NCBI RefSeq assembly: GCF_009765275.1
Contig: NZ_VOPH01000002.1
Location: 310,001 to 374,000, forward strand
DNA from: Chachezhania sediminis
GTDB taxonomy: Bacteria; Pseudomonadota; Alphaproteobacteria; Rhodobacterales; Rhodobacteraceae
DNA: 64,000 nucleotides
Direction: 5' to 3'
The notes beneath the pieces were generated by a model. It was not told the DNA's origin, did not search any database, and saw nothing but the letters and a program-made list of their open reading frames with translations. Every line of letters starts with the position of its first letter. Position 1 is the first letter of the stretch. The position numbers were made by a program, and so were the translations under genes. Shown here piece after piece: positions 9,296-17,428 of this stretch.

Positions 9296-9892
9296 ATGCC
9301 GCCGCTCCTCCTCGCTTCCGGGTCCGAAATCCGCGCGCAGCTTCTGGCCAATGCCGGCGTCGAGGTTGAAGTCGTGCGTCCCCGCGTGGACGAGGAGATG
9401 CTGAAGTCGGCGCTCCTGGCCGAAGGATCCAGCCCGCGCGATCTGTCCGACGCCCTGGCCGAGGCGAAGGCCCGCAAGGTGGCGTCGCGACGACCCGAGG
9501 CTATGGTGATCGGCTGTGACCAGGTGCTTGAATTCCAAGGCGAAGTGCTGTCCAAACCAGAGACGGAGGAAGACGCGATCCGTCAGTTGCGCGCAATGCG
9601 GGGCCATGGGCACAAGCTCTGGTCTGCCGTGGTCGTCTATGAAGCCGCGGCGCCGGTCTGGCGCCATGTCGGCCGCGTGGACATGACCATGCGCGACCTG
9701 TCGGACGCCTATCTGGAGGACTACGTGACGCGGAACTGGGGAAGCATCCGGCACGCCGTTGGCGGCTACAAGCTGGAAGAGGAAGGAGCACGCTTGTTCT
9801 CGGGCGTGAGCGGCGATTACTTTACGGTCCTGGGGCTGCCGTTGATGGAGCTTCTGGGCTATCTGATGGTGCGAAAGGTTCTGGTGTCATGA
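9296..9892 (+). CDS. maf: Maf-family nucleoside triphosphate pyrophosphatase
   Basis: Maf/YhdE-type pyrophosphatase that hydrolyses non-canonical or canonical NTPs. LLASGSEIRAQLLANAGVE at the N-terminus matches the family ASxSxxR motif, and GCDQVLEFQGEVLSKPE carries the catalytic Asp. 198 aa, complete. An in-frame TAG at 9260 leaves ATG 9296 as the only plausible start, yet no ribosome site precedes it: a DnaA-box-like TTGTCCACA ends on the start codon's first base. This could be a leaderless or weakly translated start. It overlaps aroE by 4 bases. Confidence 0.9.
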   Translation: MPPLLLASGSEIRAQLLANAGVEVEVVRPRVDEEMLKSALLAEGSSPRDLSDALAEAKARKVASRRPEAMVIGCDQVLEFQGEVLSKPETEEDAIRQLRAMRGHGHKLWSAVVVYEAAAPVWRHVGRVDMTMRDLSDAYLEDYVTRNWGSIRHAVGGYKLEEEGARLFSGVSGDYFTVLGLPLMELLGYLMVRKVLVS

Positions 9893-10722
9893 CGGCAACG
9901 CGGATTCCCCTGGCCGGGGTGATCGGATCGCCGATCGCGCATTCGAAATCGCCACAGATCCATCGGCACTGGCTGAACGCCTACGGGCTGTCCGGCCACT
10001 ATATCCCCATGGACGTCGACCGCGACGATCTTCCGGAAGTTCTGCGCACCCTGCCCAAGATGGGTTTCGTCGGCGTCAACATCACCGTACCCCACAAGGA
10101 ACTGGTGATGGATATCGTTGACACGCTGACCGACCGGGCGATCCTGATCGGCGCGGTGAACACGCTGATCTTCCGTCCCGACGGCAAGATCATGGGCGAC
10201 AATACCGACGGCTACGGGTTCATGGAAAACCTGCGCCACGGCGCACCGAACTGGGACCCGAAATCGGGCCCCGTAGCAGTGCTGGGCGCCGGTGGTGCCG
10301 CGCGCGCCGTGGTCGCGGCCTTGTCGGATGCCGGGGTGCCGCAGATCCTGCTGGCGAACCGCACCCGCGTCCGGGCCGAGAAGCTGAAGGAAGAATTCGG
10401 CCAGCGCGTCCGGGTCACGGACTGGGTCCAGGCCGGCAATATCGTGGACGAGGCTGTCCTGGTCGTGAATACGACCTCTCTGGGCATGGTCGGCCAGCCG
10501 GAGCTTCGGATCCCGCTGGATGCCCTGGCGCCGGGCAAGATCGTTACGGACCTTGTCTATAACCCGTTGAAAACAAGACTTCTTTCGGCAGCCGAGGCGG
10601 CGGGGTGCACCGTCGTCGACGGCCTTGGCATGCTGCTGCATCAGGCGGTTCCGGGCTTCGAACGCTGGTTCGGCATAAGGCCAGAGGTCGACGCGGCGGC
10701 CCGCACGGCGGCGCTCAGATGA
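9889..10722 (+). CDS. aroE: Shikimate dehydrogenase AroE
   Basis: NADPH-dependent reduction of 3-dehydroshikimate to shikimate in aromatic amino acid synthesis. GSPIAHSKSP binds shikimate; NITVPHKE carries the catalytic Lys; DNTDGYGF holds the catalytic Asp; GAGGAARAV is the nucleotide loop, and a basic NRTRVRAEK motif follows it as in NADP-specific members. 277 aa. ATGA overlaps join it to maf upstream and coaE downstream. Confidence 0.96.
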   Translation: MTATRIPLAGVIGSPIAHSKSPQIHRHWLNAYGLSGHYIPMDVDRDDLPEVLRTLPKMGFVGVNITVPHKELVMDIVDTLTDRAILIGAVNTLIFRPDGKIMGDNTDGYGFMENLRHGAPNWDPKSGPVAVLGAGGAARAVVAALSDAGVPQILLANRTRVRAEKLKEEFGQRVRVTDWVQAGNIVDEAVLVVNTTSLGMVGQPELRIPLDALAPGKIVTDLVYNPLKTRLLSAAEAAGCTVVDGLGMLLHQAVPGFERWFGIRPEVDAAARTAALR

Positions 10723-11312
10723 GCTATGTCCTCGGCCTCACCGGCTCCATCGGGATGGGCAAGAGCACGACGGCGCAGATGTTCGCCGACGAAGGCTGTG
10801 CCGTCTGGGACGCGGACGCGGCGGTGCATCGCCTTTATGCCAAGGGCGGCGCCGCGGTCGAACCGATGCGCGCGGCCTTCCCGAATGCGATCTTCGACGA
10901 ACAGGTCAGCCGGCAGGCCCTGAAAGAGATCATCGAGGCGGATCCCGCGGCCCTGAAGGCGATCGAAGGCATCGTCCATCCGCTGGTCGGTGCCGACCGG
11001 GCCCAGTTCCGTGCCGAAACGACGGCCGACATCGTGGTCGTCGACGTCCCCCTGCTGTTCGAGACCGGCGGCGACCGTCATGTCGACGGCGTGGCGGTGG
11101 TCAGCGTGGATGCTGCGACCCAGAAGGCCCGTGTGCTGGCCCGTGGCACAATGACCGAAGCGCAATTTGAAAGCATCCGGGCCAAGCAGATGGCCGACGC
11201 GATCAAGCGCGACCGCGCCCACTGGGTCATTCCGACCCATACGCAGGAAGAAGCGCGCGAGAAGGTCAAAATGATCGTGGAAGAGATCCGGGAGAAGCTG
11301 CTTCATGCGTGA
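10719..11312 (+). CDS. coaE: Dephospho-CoA kinase CoaE
   Basis: Last step of coenzyme A synthesis. I start it at ATG 10719 (MSYVLGLTG), overlapping the aroE stop by 4 bases; the longer open frame from 10605 lies inside aroE. The P-loop GSIGMGKST is at about residues 9-17, DADAAVHRLY follows, and VVVDVPLLFETG is the family CoA-binding/lid region. 197 aa, normal. It overlaps dnaQ by 8 bases. Confidence 0.95.
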   Translation: MSYVLGLTGSIGMGKSTTAQMFADEGCAVWDADAAVHRLYAKGGAAVEPMRAAFPNAIFDEQVSRQALKEIIEADPAALKAIEGIVHPLVGADRAQFRAETTADIVVVDVPLLFETGGDRHVDGVAVVSVDAATQKARVLARGTMTEAQFESIRAKQMADAIKRDRAHWVIPTHTQEEAREKVKMIVEEIREKLLHA

Positions 11313-11991
11313 GATCGTCCTCGACACCGAAACCACGGGCTTCAAGCCGGAGGAAGGCCACAGGATCGTCGAAATCGGGGGTGTGGAACTCTACAACCAC
11401 CTGCCGACCGGCAAGACCTATCACCAGTACATCAACCCCGAACGCGACATGCCGGAAGAGGCTTACAACGTTCACGGCCTGTCGATCGACTTTCTGTCCG
11501 ACAAGCCCCGCTTTGCCGAAGTGGGTCAGGCCTTCCTGGACTTCGTGGGCGACGCCAAGCTGGTGATCCACAACGCGTCCTTCGACATGCACTTCCTGAA
11601 TGCGGAACTGCGCTGGATGGGCCTGTCGCTCTTGCCGATGGATCAGGCGATCGACACGCTGGCCATGGCGCGGGAACGCTACCCGGGGTCGCCCGCATCG
11701 CTCGACGCGCTCTGCCGCCGCTTCGGTATCGACAACTCGGCACGTACCTTCCACGGTGCGCTTCTGGACTCGGAAATCCTGGCCGAGGTCTATCTGGAAA
11801 TGATCGGCGGCCGGCAACCGGATTTCGCCCTGTCGACGGCGTCGACAAACGCTGGCGCCGGCCAGTCCGACTGGCGCCCCAAACCGCGGGATAAGGCGCT
11901 GCCGCCCCGGATCACGGCCGGGGAACGCGCCGCGCATGAAGCGTTCGTGGCCAAGATGGGTGACGCGGCGCTCTGGTCCAGAGTGCAGTAA
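11305..11991 (+). CDS. dnaQ: DNA polymerase III epsilon subunit (3'-5' proofreading exonuclease)
   Basis: DnaQ exonuclease. Three DEDDh motifs are visible: LDTETTG near residue 6, VIHNASFDMHF in the middle, and FHGALLDSEILAEVY near residue 150. 228 aa. The C-terminus is Pro/Lys/Arg rich (KPRDKALPPR) and would contact the alpha subunit. Last gene of maf-aroE-coaE-dnaQ; it converges on the Smr gene across an inverted-repeat element. Confidence 0.95.
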   Translation: MREIVLDTETTGFKPEEGHRIVEIGGVELYNHLPTGKTYHQYINPERDMPEEAYNVHGLSIDFLSDKPRFAEVGQAFLDFVGDAKLVIHNASFDMHFLNAELRWMGLSLLPMDQAIDTLAMARERYPGSPASLDALCRRFGIDNSARTFHGALLDSEILAEVYLEMIGGRQPDFALSTASTNAGAGQSDWRPKPRDKALPPRITAGERAAHEAFVAKMGDAALWSRVQ

Positions 11992-12056
11992 GAGGCCGGA
12001 GAAGCGTGCAGTACACGGAACCTTGCGGTGTCGCTACAGGCGTGACTGCCACCGTT

Positions 12057-12211
12057 GGGGGCTCTGCCCCCGCCGCCCGTTCCGGGCGACTCCCCCGCGG
12101 TATTTGAAGATCAAAGAAGTCAGGGGCGGTCGTCCCGGTTTTCGAAGGACGGCATATGCCGCCTTCTTCTCTTCACAAATATCTCCAGGGGTGTGGGGAC
12201 AGCGTCCCCAC
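12057..12211. repeat. Modular inverted-repeat element, copy 2
   Basis: Begins with a GGGGGC/GCCCCC hairpin (12057-12071), then the arm TCCCCCGCGGTATTTGAAG (12091-12109) continuing into ATCAAAGAAG. A spacer leads to the opposite arm CTTCTTCTCTTCACAAATA (12163-12181), and the element ends with the hairpin GTGGGGACAGCGTCCCCAC (to 12211). The two arms resemble different sub-families (AAGATCAAAGAAG versus CTTCTTCTCTTC), so this may be a hybrid. It lies between convergent dnaQ and the Smr gene. Confidence 0.8.
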
Positions 12212-12242
12212 TCCGTCGGTCATGCCAGAGGGTTGTGCCGGG

Positions 12243-12857
12243 TTACCGGGGCTTGCGGAGGTAGACGTAGAGCGCGCCCTCGCCGCCGTGGCGGACATGG
12301 GCGGCCGTGATCTGCAGAACGGCATGGTTCAGCGGCGGCATGGCCAGCCAGCGGGGGACGTGGTGGCGCAGGATGCCGTGGGGTTCGGGGATCGGGCCGG
12401 TGGCAGCGCCAGGGCGGCCCTTGCCGGTGATCACCAGGACAAGGCGGCGGCCCTGCCCTTGCGAGGACAGTATGAAGCGGGTCAGAGCCGGATGGGCGCG
12501 GGCCTGGGTCATGCCGTGCAGGTCGATCCTGGCCTCTGGTTCCAGCTTGCCACGGCGGAGGCGGGTAAAGGCCTTTCGGTCCATGTGAAGCGGCTGGTTC
12601 CGCAGCCGTTCTGCCAGCGGCGGCACAAGGTCGTGGCCCGGGGCCGGCCTGTCGGATGTCTTGCCTATGCGCAAGCTTGCCAGGCCGGGGCGTTCCGGCA
12701 CCGCCGTGTGGGTGCCGTTGATCCGGCCGTCCGGTTTGGGGTCCGGTTTCAGTTCGGCGCCGCTGTCCAGTTTCCGGCGGCCGATCGGATCGGCGCTGCG
12801 CGCGATCCGGCCCCAGAGCTCCAGCTCTTCCTCGGTCGGCCGACGTTTGCGGGACAC
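12243..12857 (-). CDS. Smr/MutS2-type endonuclease domain protein
   Basis: 204-aa protein with a C-terminal Smr domain: the IDLHGMTQARAH motif and the GKGRPGAATG and PHGILRHHVPRWL segments. The N-terminal half is charged and Pro-rich, probably disordered. Smr domains can nick nucleic acids; the substrate here is unknown. GTG at 12857 (VSRKRRPTEEE) shares one base with the mltA stop codon (TAGTG), so translation is probably coupled. The long open frame running on to 13703 is mltA read in the wrong frame. Confidence 0.88.
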   Translation of the reverse strand: MSRKRRPTEEELELWGRIARSADPIGRRKLDSGAELKPDPKPDGRINGTHTAVPERPGLASLRIGKTSDRPAPGHDLVPPLAERLRNQPLHMDRKAFTRLRRGKLEPEARIDLHGMTQARAHPALTRFILSSQGQGRRLVLVITGKGRPGAATGPIPEPHGILRHHVPRWLAMPPLNHAVLQITAAHVRHGGEGALYVYLRKPR

Positions 12858-13972
12858 TAGATGTCCCCGGGCAGCAGCGCATAGGCGCGCTGGATCGGCA
12901 TCAGTACAACCATCCGCCCGGTATCGCGCATCCGCCCGGCCATCCGGCCCGCCGCCGCGCCCGAGCCGGTAAAGATGTCTGCCCGCTGCGCCCCGCGGAT
13001 CACGGACCCGGTGTCCTGCGCCACCATCAGACGGCGCATCGGCACTGCGCCGTCGGCCTCCAGCCACACGGGGGCGCCCAGCGGCGTATAGGCGGGATCC
13101 ACGGCGATGGACCGCATTGGCGTCAGCGACCGGTTCATCGCGCCTAGGGGCCCCCGGCCGTCGGGCATGTCGTCCAGCTTGCGGAAGAAGACATAGGACG
13201 GATTGTGGAACAGCAGCTCCTGCCCCTCTTCCGGGTTCCGCCGGACCCAGTTTCCGATCACTTTGGCGCTGACCTGGTGGGGGGAATAGACGCCGCGGCG
13301 GACCAGTTCCTCGCCCACCGAACGATAGGGCTGGCCGTTGGCGCCGCCATAGCCGACCCGGATCGACCCGCCTTCGCGCAGGCGGATCCGGCCGGAGCCC
13401 TGGATCTGAAGGAAGAACAGCTCTACCGGGTCGTCGACCCAGGCGATTTCCAGTCCGCGGTTGTCCATGACGCCCGAGGTCAGGATTTCCCGCCGGGTCA
13501 GCCAGGGGCCGCCCCTGGCCTCTGGCGGCATGGCGTAGAGCGGATAGCGAAAACGCGCGTCGGGATGCCGGCTGCCGGTCAGTTCGGGTTCGTAATAGCC
13601 GGTGAACAGCGCAGGCTGGTTCCGGGTGATCTCGACCGGGCGGAAAAACAGCTGGAAGAAGCTTTTCGCCTCTTCCCGCCGCAGGCTTTGCGCGACGGCG
13701 CATATGTTGCGCCAGTCGGGTTCGGTCATGTCGGCGCAGGTTTCGGTAAAGACTTTCAGCGCGGCGGCGTGGTTGTCATCTTCCCAGCCGTCCAGATCAG
13801 AGAAGTCCAGGATCCGGTGCGTGACCTGAGGATCGCGGTGGTCGGCCCGCAAGGGCGGTGCGGTGGCGACAGAGGCGATGGCTGCGGCAAGGCCCAGCCC
13901 GGCCAGTCCCGCCCGGGCGCTACGTGCGCTGCGCCCGATCCATCCCCCGTTCTCGCACCTGTCCTCGATCAC
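12857..13972 (-). CDS. mltA: MltA-type membrane-bound lytic murein transglycosylase
   Basis: Peptidoglycan-cleaving enzyme. The N-terminal hydrophobic run (AGLAGLGLAAAIASVATAPPLRA) is a likely signal peptide without a lipobox Cys. FTGYYEPELTGS opens the MltA domain, FLQIQGSGRIRLREGG is in the middle, and the 3D domain at the C-terminus has VAQDTGSVIRGAQRADIFTG with its conserved Asp residues. 371 aa; GTG start at 13972. Middle gene of a Tim44-like / mltA / Smr operon. Confidence 0.92.
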   Translation of the reverse strand: MIEDRCENGGWIGRSARSARAGLAGLGLAAAIASVATAPPLRADHRDPQVTHRILDFSDLDGWEDDNHAAALKVFTETCADMTEPDWRNICAVAQSLRREEAKSFFQLFFRPVEITRNQPALFTGYYEPELTGSRHPDARFRYPLYAMPPEARGGPWLTRREILTSGVMDNRGLEIAWVDDPVELFFLQIQGSGRIRLREGGSIRVGYGGANGQPYRSVGEELVRRGVYSPHQVSAKVIGNWVRRNPEEGQELLFHNPSYVFFRKLDDMPDGRGPLGAMNRSLTPMRSIAVDPAYTPLGAPVWLEADGAVPMRRLMVAQDTGSVIRGAQRADIFTGSGAAAGRMAGRMRDTGRMVVLMPIQRAYALLPGDI

Positions 13973-14001
13973 CGGGTCGCGTCCCCCCCTGGCCCGTCCG
14001 A

Positions 14002-14658
14002 TCAGGCGTCCGTTGCCACCAGGATCCAGTTCGGATCGTCGGTGCCCATGGTCCGGGCAAAGGTCCAGACGTCCTTCTGGCGCTTCGACGCCGTCGGGCT
14101 GCCCTCGATCACGGTGCCGTCGCGGTCGCGGATGACCGAAGTCAGCTCGCCCACGAAGCGCATGGTGATTTCGGCCCGTCCGGTGTCGCGGGCGAAGTCG
14201 GCGTCGGCAATCGCGATCTCGCGCACGCCGATGAATTCGCTTTCGATGGTCAGGCCCTTGTCCTCGCGTTGGGCGACGACGTCGACGAAAGTGTCGAACA
14301 CGTCTTCGGCCAGGAAGGGCTGAATCTGGGCCAGCTCGCCCTTGTCGAAGCCTGTCACGATCATCTCGTAGGCGCCGCGGGCGCCCTGGACGAACTGGGT
14401 GACGGAAAAGCTGGGTTCCACCCGCTTCATCGCGGCCAGTGCCTCGGCCGCCTTGGAGCCGGCTTCGACATAATCCGTGATGTCGTGATCCGGGCCGCCC
14501 TCGATAACTTCGAAGTCGGGGCGTGGGCCGCGCTGCACGGGTTCGGCGACGCGTGGTTTTTCAAAACCCTCCCTTGTACCCAGCACGTTGCGAAGGCGCA
14601 GGATCAGGAAGATGGCAATGCCGGCCAGGATCAGAAGGTGAAGAAGGGGCGATTGCAT
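14002..14658 (-). CDS. Tim44-like domain protein
   Basis: 218-aa protein: one N-terminal membrane helix (LLHLLILAGIAIFLILRLR), a short linker, then a Tim44-like domain (GAYEMIVTGFDKGELAQIQPFLAEDVFDTF; FVGELTSVIRDRDG). In Rhodobacteraceae and other alphaproteobacteria this protein sits beside mltA and fxsA/secB and is thought to act at the inner membrane. ATG at 14658 is the first Met giving the membrane helix; the longer frame runs antisense through fxsA. It reads into mltA (29-base gap) and diverges from fxsA. Confidence 0.88.
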   Translation of the reverse strand: MQSPLLHLLILAGIAIFLILRLRNVLGTREGFEKPRVAEPVQRGPRPDFEVIEGGPDHDITDYVEAGSKAAEALAAMKRVEPSFSVTQFVQGARGAYEMIVTGFDKGELAQIQPFLAEDVFDTFVDVVAQREDKGLTIESEFIGVREIAIADADFARDTGRAEITMRFVGELTSVIRDRDGTVIEGSPTASKRQKDVWTFARTMGTDDPNWILVATDA

Positions 14659-14796
14659 GTGGTCCTCGTCTGGGCGTGAAGGTTCACGTCTCGGGCAACG
14701 GGACGTTGTGTGATGCCCCGCACCCATTATGTAGGGGAGGGGCGTGGTCAAGTCCACCGCCCGCACCAAAGCTGTAAGGGGCTGAAAGGAAGGTTC

Positions 14797-15312
14797 ATGT
14801 ATCTTTTTCTGGCATTCGTGCTGTTGCCGATCGTCGAGATCGGTCTGTTCATCAAGGTCGGGGGGCTGATCGGGCTGTGGCCGACGCTGGCGATCGTGGT
14901 GGGCTCGGCGATGCTGGGAAGCTGGTTGATGCGCACTCAGGGCCGCGTGGCCCTGGCCGAGGTACAGCGCGCCTTCAACGAAATGCGCGATCCCGGAACG
15001 CCCCTGGCCCATGGGGCCATGATCATCGTGGCCGGCATGCTGCTGATCACGCCGGGCCTTCTGACCGACACGATGGGCCTTCTGCTGCTGATCCCGGCCG
15101 TGCGGCTGTGGGTGATGCGGACGATCCGGGCCAGGATGAACGTGCAGGTCTATGGCATGAACGCCCAGGGCGGCGCGCGCTATGGCGGCCGGCCGGGGGA
15201 CGACATCATCGATGGCGACTATCGCGAAGTTGATCCGTCGCGAGGAGCGGATCGGCCCAAGACCGGACCTTCGGGTTGGGTGCGCGGGCCGGACGACACG
15301 CCCGGGTCGTAG
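14797..15312 (+). CDS. fxsA: FxsA family membrane protein
   Basis: 171-aa membrane protein. MYLFLAFVLLPIVEIGLFIKVGGLIGL and the following TLAIVVGSAMLGSWLMRTQG are the classic FxsA N-terminus; a further pair of helices (MIIVAGMLLITPGLLTDTMGLLLLIPAV) is followed by a hydrophilic tail rich in Gly, Asp and Arg. The E. coli homologue relieves F-plasmid exclusion of phage T7; the native role is unclear. Start at ATG 14797 with AAGGAAGG upstream. Confidence 0.92.
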   Translation: MYLFLAFVLLPIVEIGLFIKVGGLIGLWPTLAIVVGSAMLGSWLMRTQGRVALAEVQRAFNEMRDPGTPLAHGAMIIVAGMLLITPGLLTDTMGLLLLIPAVRLWVMRTIRARMNVQVYGMNAQGGARYGGRPGDDIIDGDYREVDPSRGADRPKTGPSGWVRGPDDTPGS

Positions 15313-15402
15313 CGGCAAGCAAAGCCTCATTGTCCTGACCGTGCCGGACTGATACTCAACGGCGCGAAGATTGAGTTATTTCCGGAAGTCGAGGAGGCCC
15401 CA

Positions 15403-15924
15403 ATGGCCGAGAACGGAGCCGATCAGACGGCACAGCCGGCGGAAGCCGCGCAGCAGCCGCCGCAAGTCCAGATGAACATCCTGAACCAGTTCGTTCGCGA
15501 CATGTCGTTCGAGAACGTGATGGCGCAGAAGGGTATTTCAGGCGAGGTCCAACCGGACATCAGCGTCCAGGTGAATCTGGACGCCCGCAAGCGCGCGGAC
15601 GATGTCTTCGAGGTGATCCTGAAGCTGAACATCGAATCGAAGTCGAAGGCCGGCGGCGAGGTCCTGTTCGTGATGGAACTGGACTATGCGGGCCTGTTCC
15701 GCATCTCCGGCGTGCCGGAAGAGCAGATGCACCCGTTCCTGCTGATCGAGTGTCCGCGGATGCTGTTCCCCTTCGTGCGCCGCATCGTGTCGGACGTGAC
15801 GCGCGACGGTGGCTATCCGCCGCTGAACCTGGATACGATCGACTTCGTCGCGATCTACCGTCAGGAACTGGCACGCCGCCAGGCAGCGGCCGCCGCGGCA
15901 GCACCGGCCCCCGCCGAGAACTGA
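15403..15924 (+). CDS. secB: Protein-export chaperone SecB
   Basis: Cytosolic chaperone that holds preproteins for SecA. QMNILNQFVRDMSFENVMAQ, the VNLDARKR strand and LLIECPRMLFPFVRRIVSDVTRDGGYPPLNLDTIDFVAIY are typical of the family. The C-terminus ends in Ala/Pro-rich residues. 173 aa; ATG 15403 has a strong GAGGAGG site 5 bases upstream. It sits within the alphaproteobacterial origin-side block (dnaQ to secB). Confidence 0.97.
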   Translation: MAENGADQTAQPAEAAQQPPQVQMNILNQFVRDMSFENVMAQKGISGEVQPDISVQVNLDARKRADDVFEVILKLNIESKSKAGGEVLFVMELDYAGLFRISGVPEEQMHPFLLIECPRMLFPFVRRIVSDVTRDGGYPPLNLDTIDFVAIYRQELARRQAAAAAAAPAPAEN

Positions 15925-15987
15925 TTGCCAGGGGCGCGCACAGGGCCCCGGCCGGCGAACAGCTGTGCCGCCTGCCCCGCGCGCACC

Positions 15988-16015
15988 GTCCGAAGGCGCC
16001 AGGGCGCCTTCGGAC
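15988..16015. terminator. Perfect 13-bp hairpin between convergent secB and hydrolase genes
   Basis: GTCCGAAGGCGCC (15988-16000), loop AG, GGCGCCTTCGGAC (16003-16015). No U-run on either side, so it may block exonucleases or aid Rho-dependent ending rather than act as a classic intrinsic terminator. The rest of 15925-16175 shows nothing recognisable. Confidence 0.45.
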
Positions 16016-16175
16016 CTGCCGCCTGCGACGCGCAGGCCCGCTGACAGACGGCGCGCCGGCCGGACTGGCCCGGCGACAGACCCTTGATTGACTGCATTGG
16101 ATGGGATGGCGCAGGGACCTGGCGGTCGGTGCTGTCGCGGACCGATGTCCCGAACGTTCGGGTCACGGCGTGAAA

Positions 16176-17300
16176 TCAGCGCAGCCCGGCGCCCGGGCTC
16201 TGTGGCACGGCGGGCAGCTTGACCGCTGCGGCCTGACCGGATTGCGCGACCGTGGCTTGGCCGAACCGGCCCGACAGCGTGACGTTGTTTTCGCCGAAGA
16301 CCCTGTCGACCCAGCCGGTTTCCGACAGCACCGCCAGAAGCGCCGGGGACGAGGCCGGCAGGAAATGCGACAGGCCCCTGGGGTCGTTGAATTCCGACAT
16401 GTCGACCAGAAGCACAGGCAGATCCGTCAGTTGTTCGATCCCGTCGACATTGCCCAGCCGGCCCTTCGCGCGGTCCCCGCGCATCCACCCCGACACGTCC
16501 AGCGCCCGGTCCCCGGTGTTGGAAAAGATGACCAGCGGGCTGGGCGGCGGCTGGAGCCTTGCCATCTGGGTGCGGAAGACCTCGATATCGAGGTCGGGAG
16601 AGATCAGGATCACGCCGGCCAGCGCCCTGGATGACCAGCCGGGCGTCTTGATATCGGCCTGGCGCAGCGCCTCCATCGACAGGTAGCTGCCCAGCGAATG
16701 GGCGATCAGCAGGACCGGCCGGCCGGTTTCGGACCGGATGATGCGCAAAAGCCGTTCCAGCCCGTCGCGTCCGAAGGCCATGCTGTCCTGGTCGTAGATA
16801 TAGCCCAGCGGCGACCCGCGACTGGGCCAGGAATAGGCGATGATCACGCCCGGGATCTTCAGGTCGCGCTGCATCTGGGCCACCCGAAAGGCCGAGGCCG
16901 GCTGGGTATCGTTGTAGCCGTGCACGAAGACGGTGACTGCCCGGCGGTCCGGCGGCAGCCTGTCCAGTTGCGCCTTCAGCCGTTTGCGAAAGACGGCCTC
17001 GGACGGCAGTATCTCGCGTTCTGCGGTGACGAATTCGCGGCGCGGATCGACCGGGGGACGGGGTTTGCGGAACTGGCCCGGAATGCGGTCCGGCGGTACG
17101 GACACGGTGACTTCCAGCAGCGACAGGTCCTGCGACCGCCCTGCCCCGAAGGTTCCGTCGTCCTCCTGCGCCCGGGAGGTGGCGACAAAGACCGTTTCGG
17201 GCGACCCGACCTCCAGCGCGGTCGGATCGACCGGGTCGATCACGCGTGGGGCGCAAGACGCGCACAGAAGCAGCGCAACCAGGACGAGTCGAGACAACAT
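16176..17300 (-). CDS. Alpha/beta-hydrolase lipoprotein (DUF900 type)
   Basis: 374 aa. Signal peptide with lipobox LLCASC near residue 16, so an envelope lipoprotein. Hydrolase elements: VFVHGYNDT (oxyanion strand), IAHSLGSYLSMEAL with the nucleophile Ser in a GxSxG-like AHSLGS, ISPDLDIEVF with a candidate acid, and LSHFLPASSPAL with a candidate His. This pattern fits the DUF900 family of esterase-like proteins; the substrate is unknown. It converges on secB. Confidence 0.85.
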   Translation of the reverse strand: MLSRLVLVALLLCASCAPRVIDPVDPTALEVGSPETVFVATSRAQEDDGTFGAGRSQDLSLLEVTVSVPPDRIPGQFRKPRPPVDPRREFVTAEREILPSEAVFRKRLKAQLDRLPPDRRAVTVFVHGYNDTQPASAFRVAQMQRDLKIPGVIIAYSWPSRGSPLGYIYDQDSMAFGRDGLERLLRIIRSETGRPVLLIAHSLGSYLSMEALRQADIKTPGWSSRALAGVILISPDLDIEVFRTQMARLQPPPSPLVIFSNTGDRALDVSGWMRGDRAKGRLGNVDGIEQLTDLPVLLVDMSEFNDPRGLSHFLPASSPALLAVLSETGWVDRVFGENNVTLSGRFGQATVAQSGQAAAVKLPAVPQSPGAGLR

Positions 17301-17428
17301 GGCATTCCGCGGGAAAAGGGTCCCTGCCGGAATAGCGCACCGGGCCCTGCTCGTGAACCCGAAGCGCTGCCTTTCGCAAGGTTCGGGCTGCCGCGGCCCG
17401 GTGCCGGACCGCAGTGCCCACTATTGCG

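Noticed and set aside
12243-13703. 486-codon frame suggesting an Arg-rich Smr fusion
   Set aside because: The upstream portion is mltA in the wrong frame; Smr starts at GTG 12857.
14002-15330. 442-codon frame extending the Tim44-like protein upstream
   Set aside because: The extension is antisense to fxsA and lacks family features; the membrane helix begins at ATG 14658.
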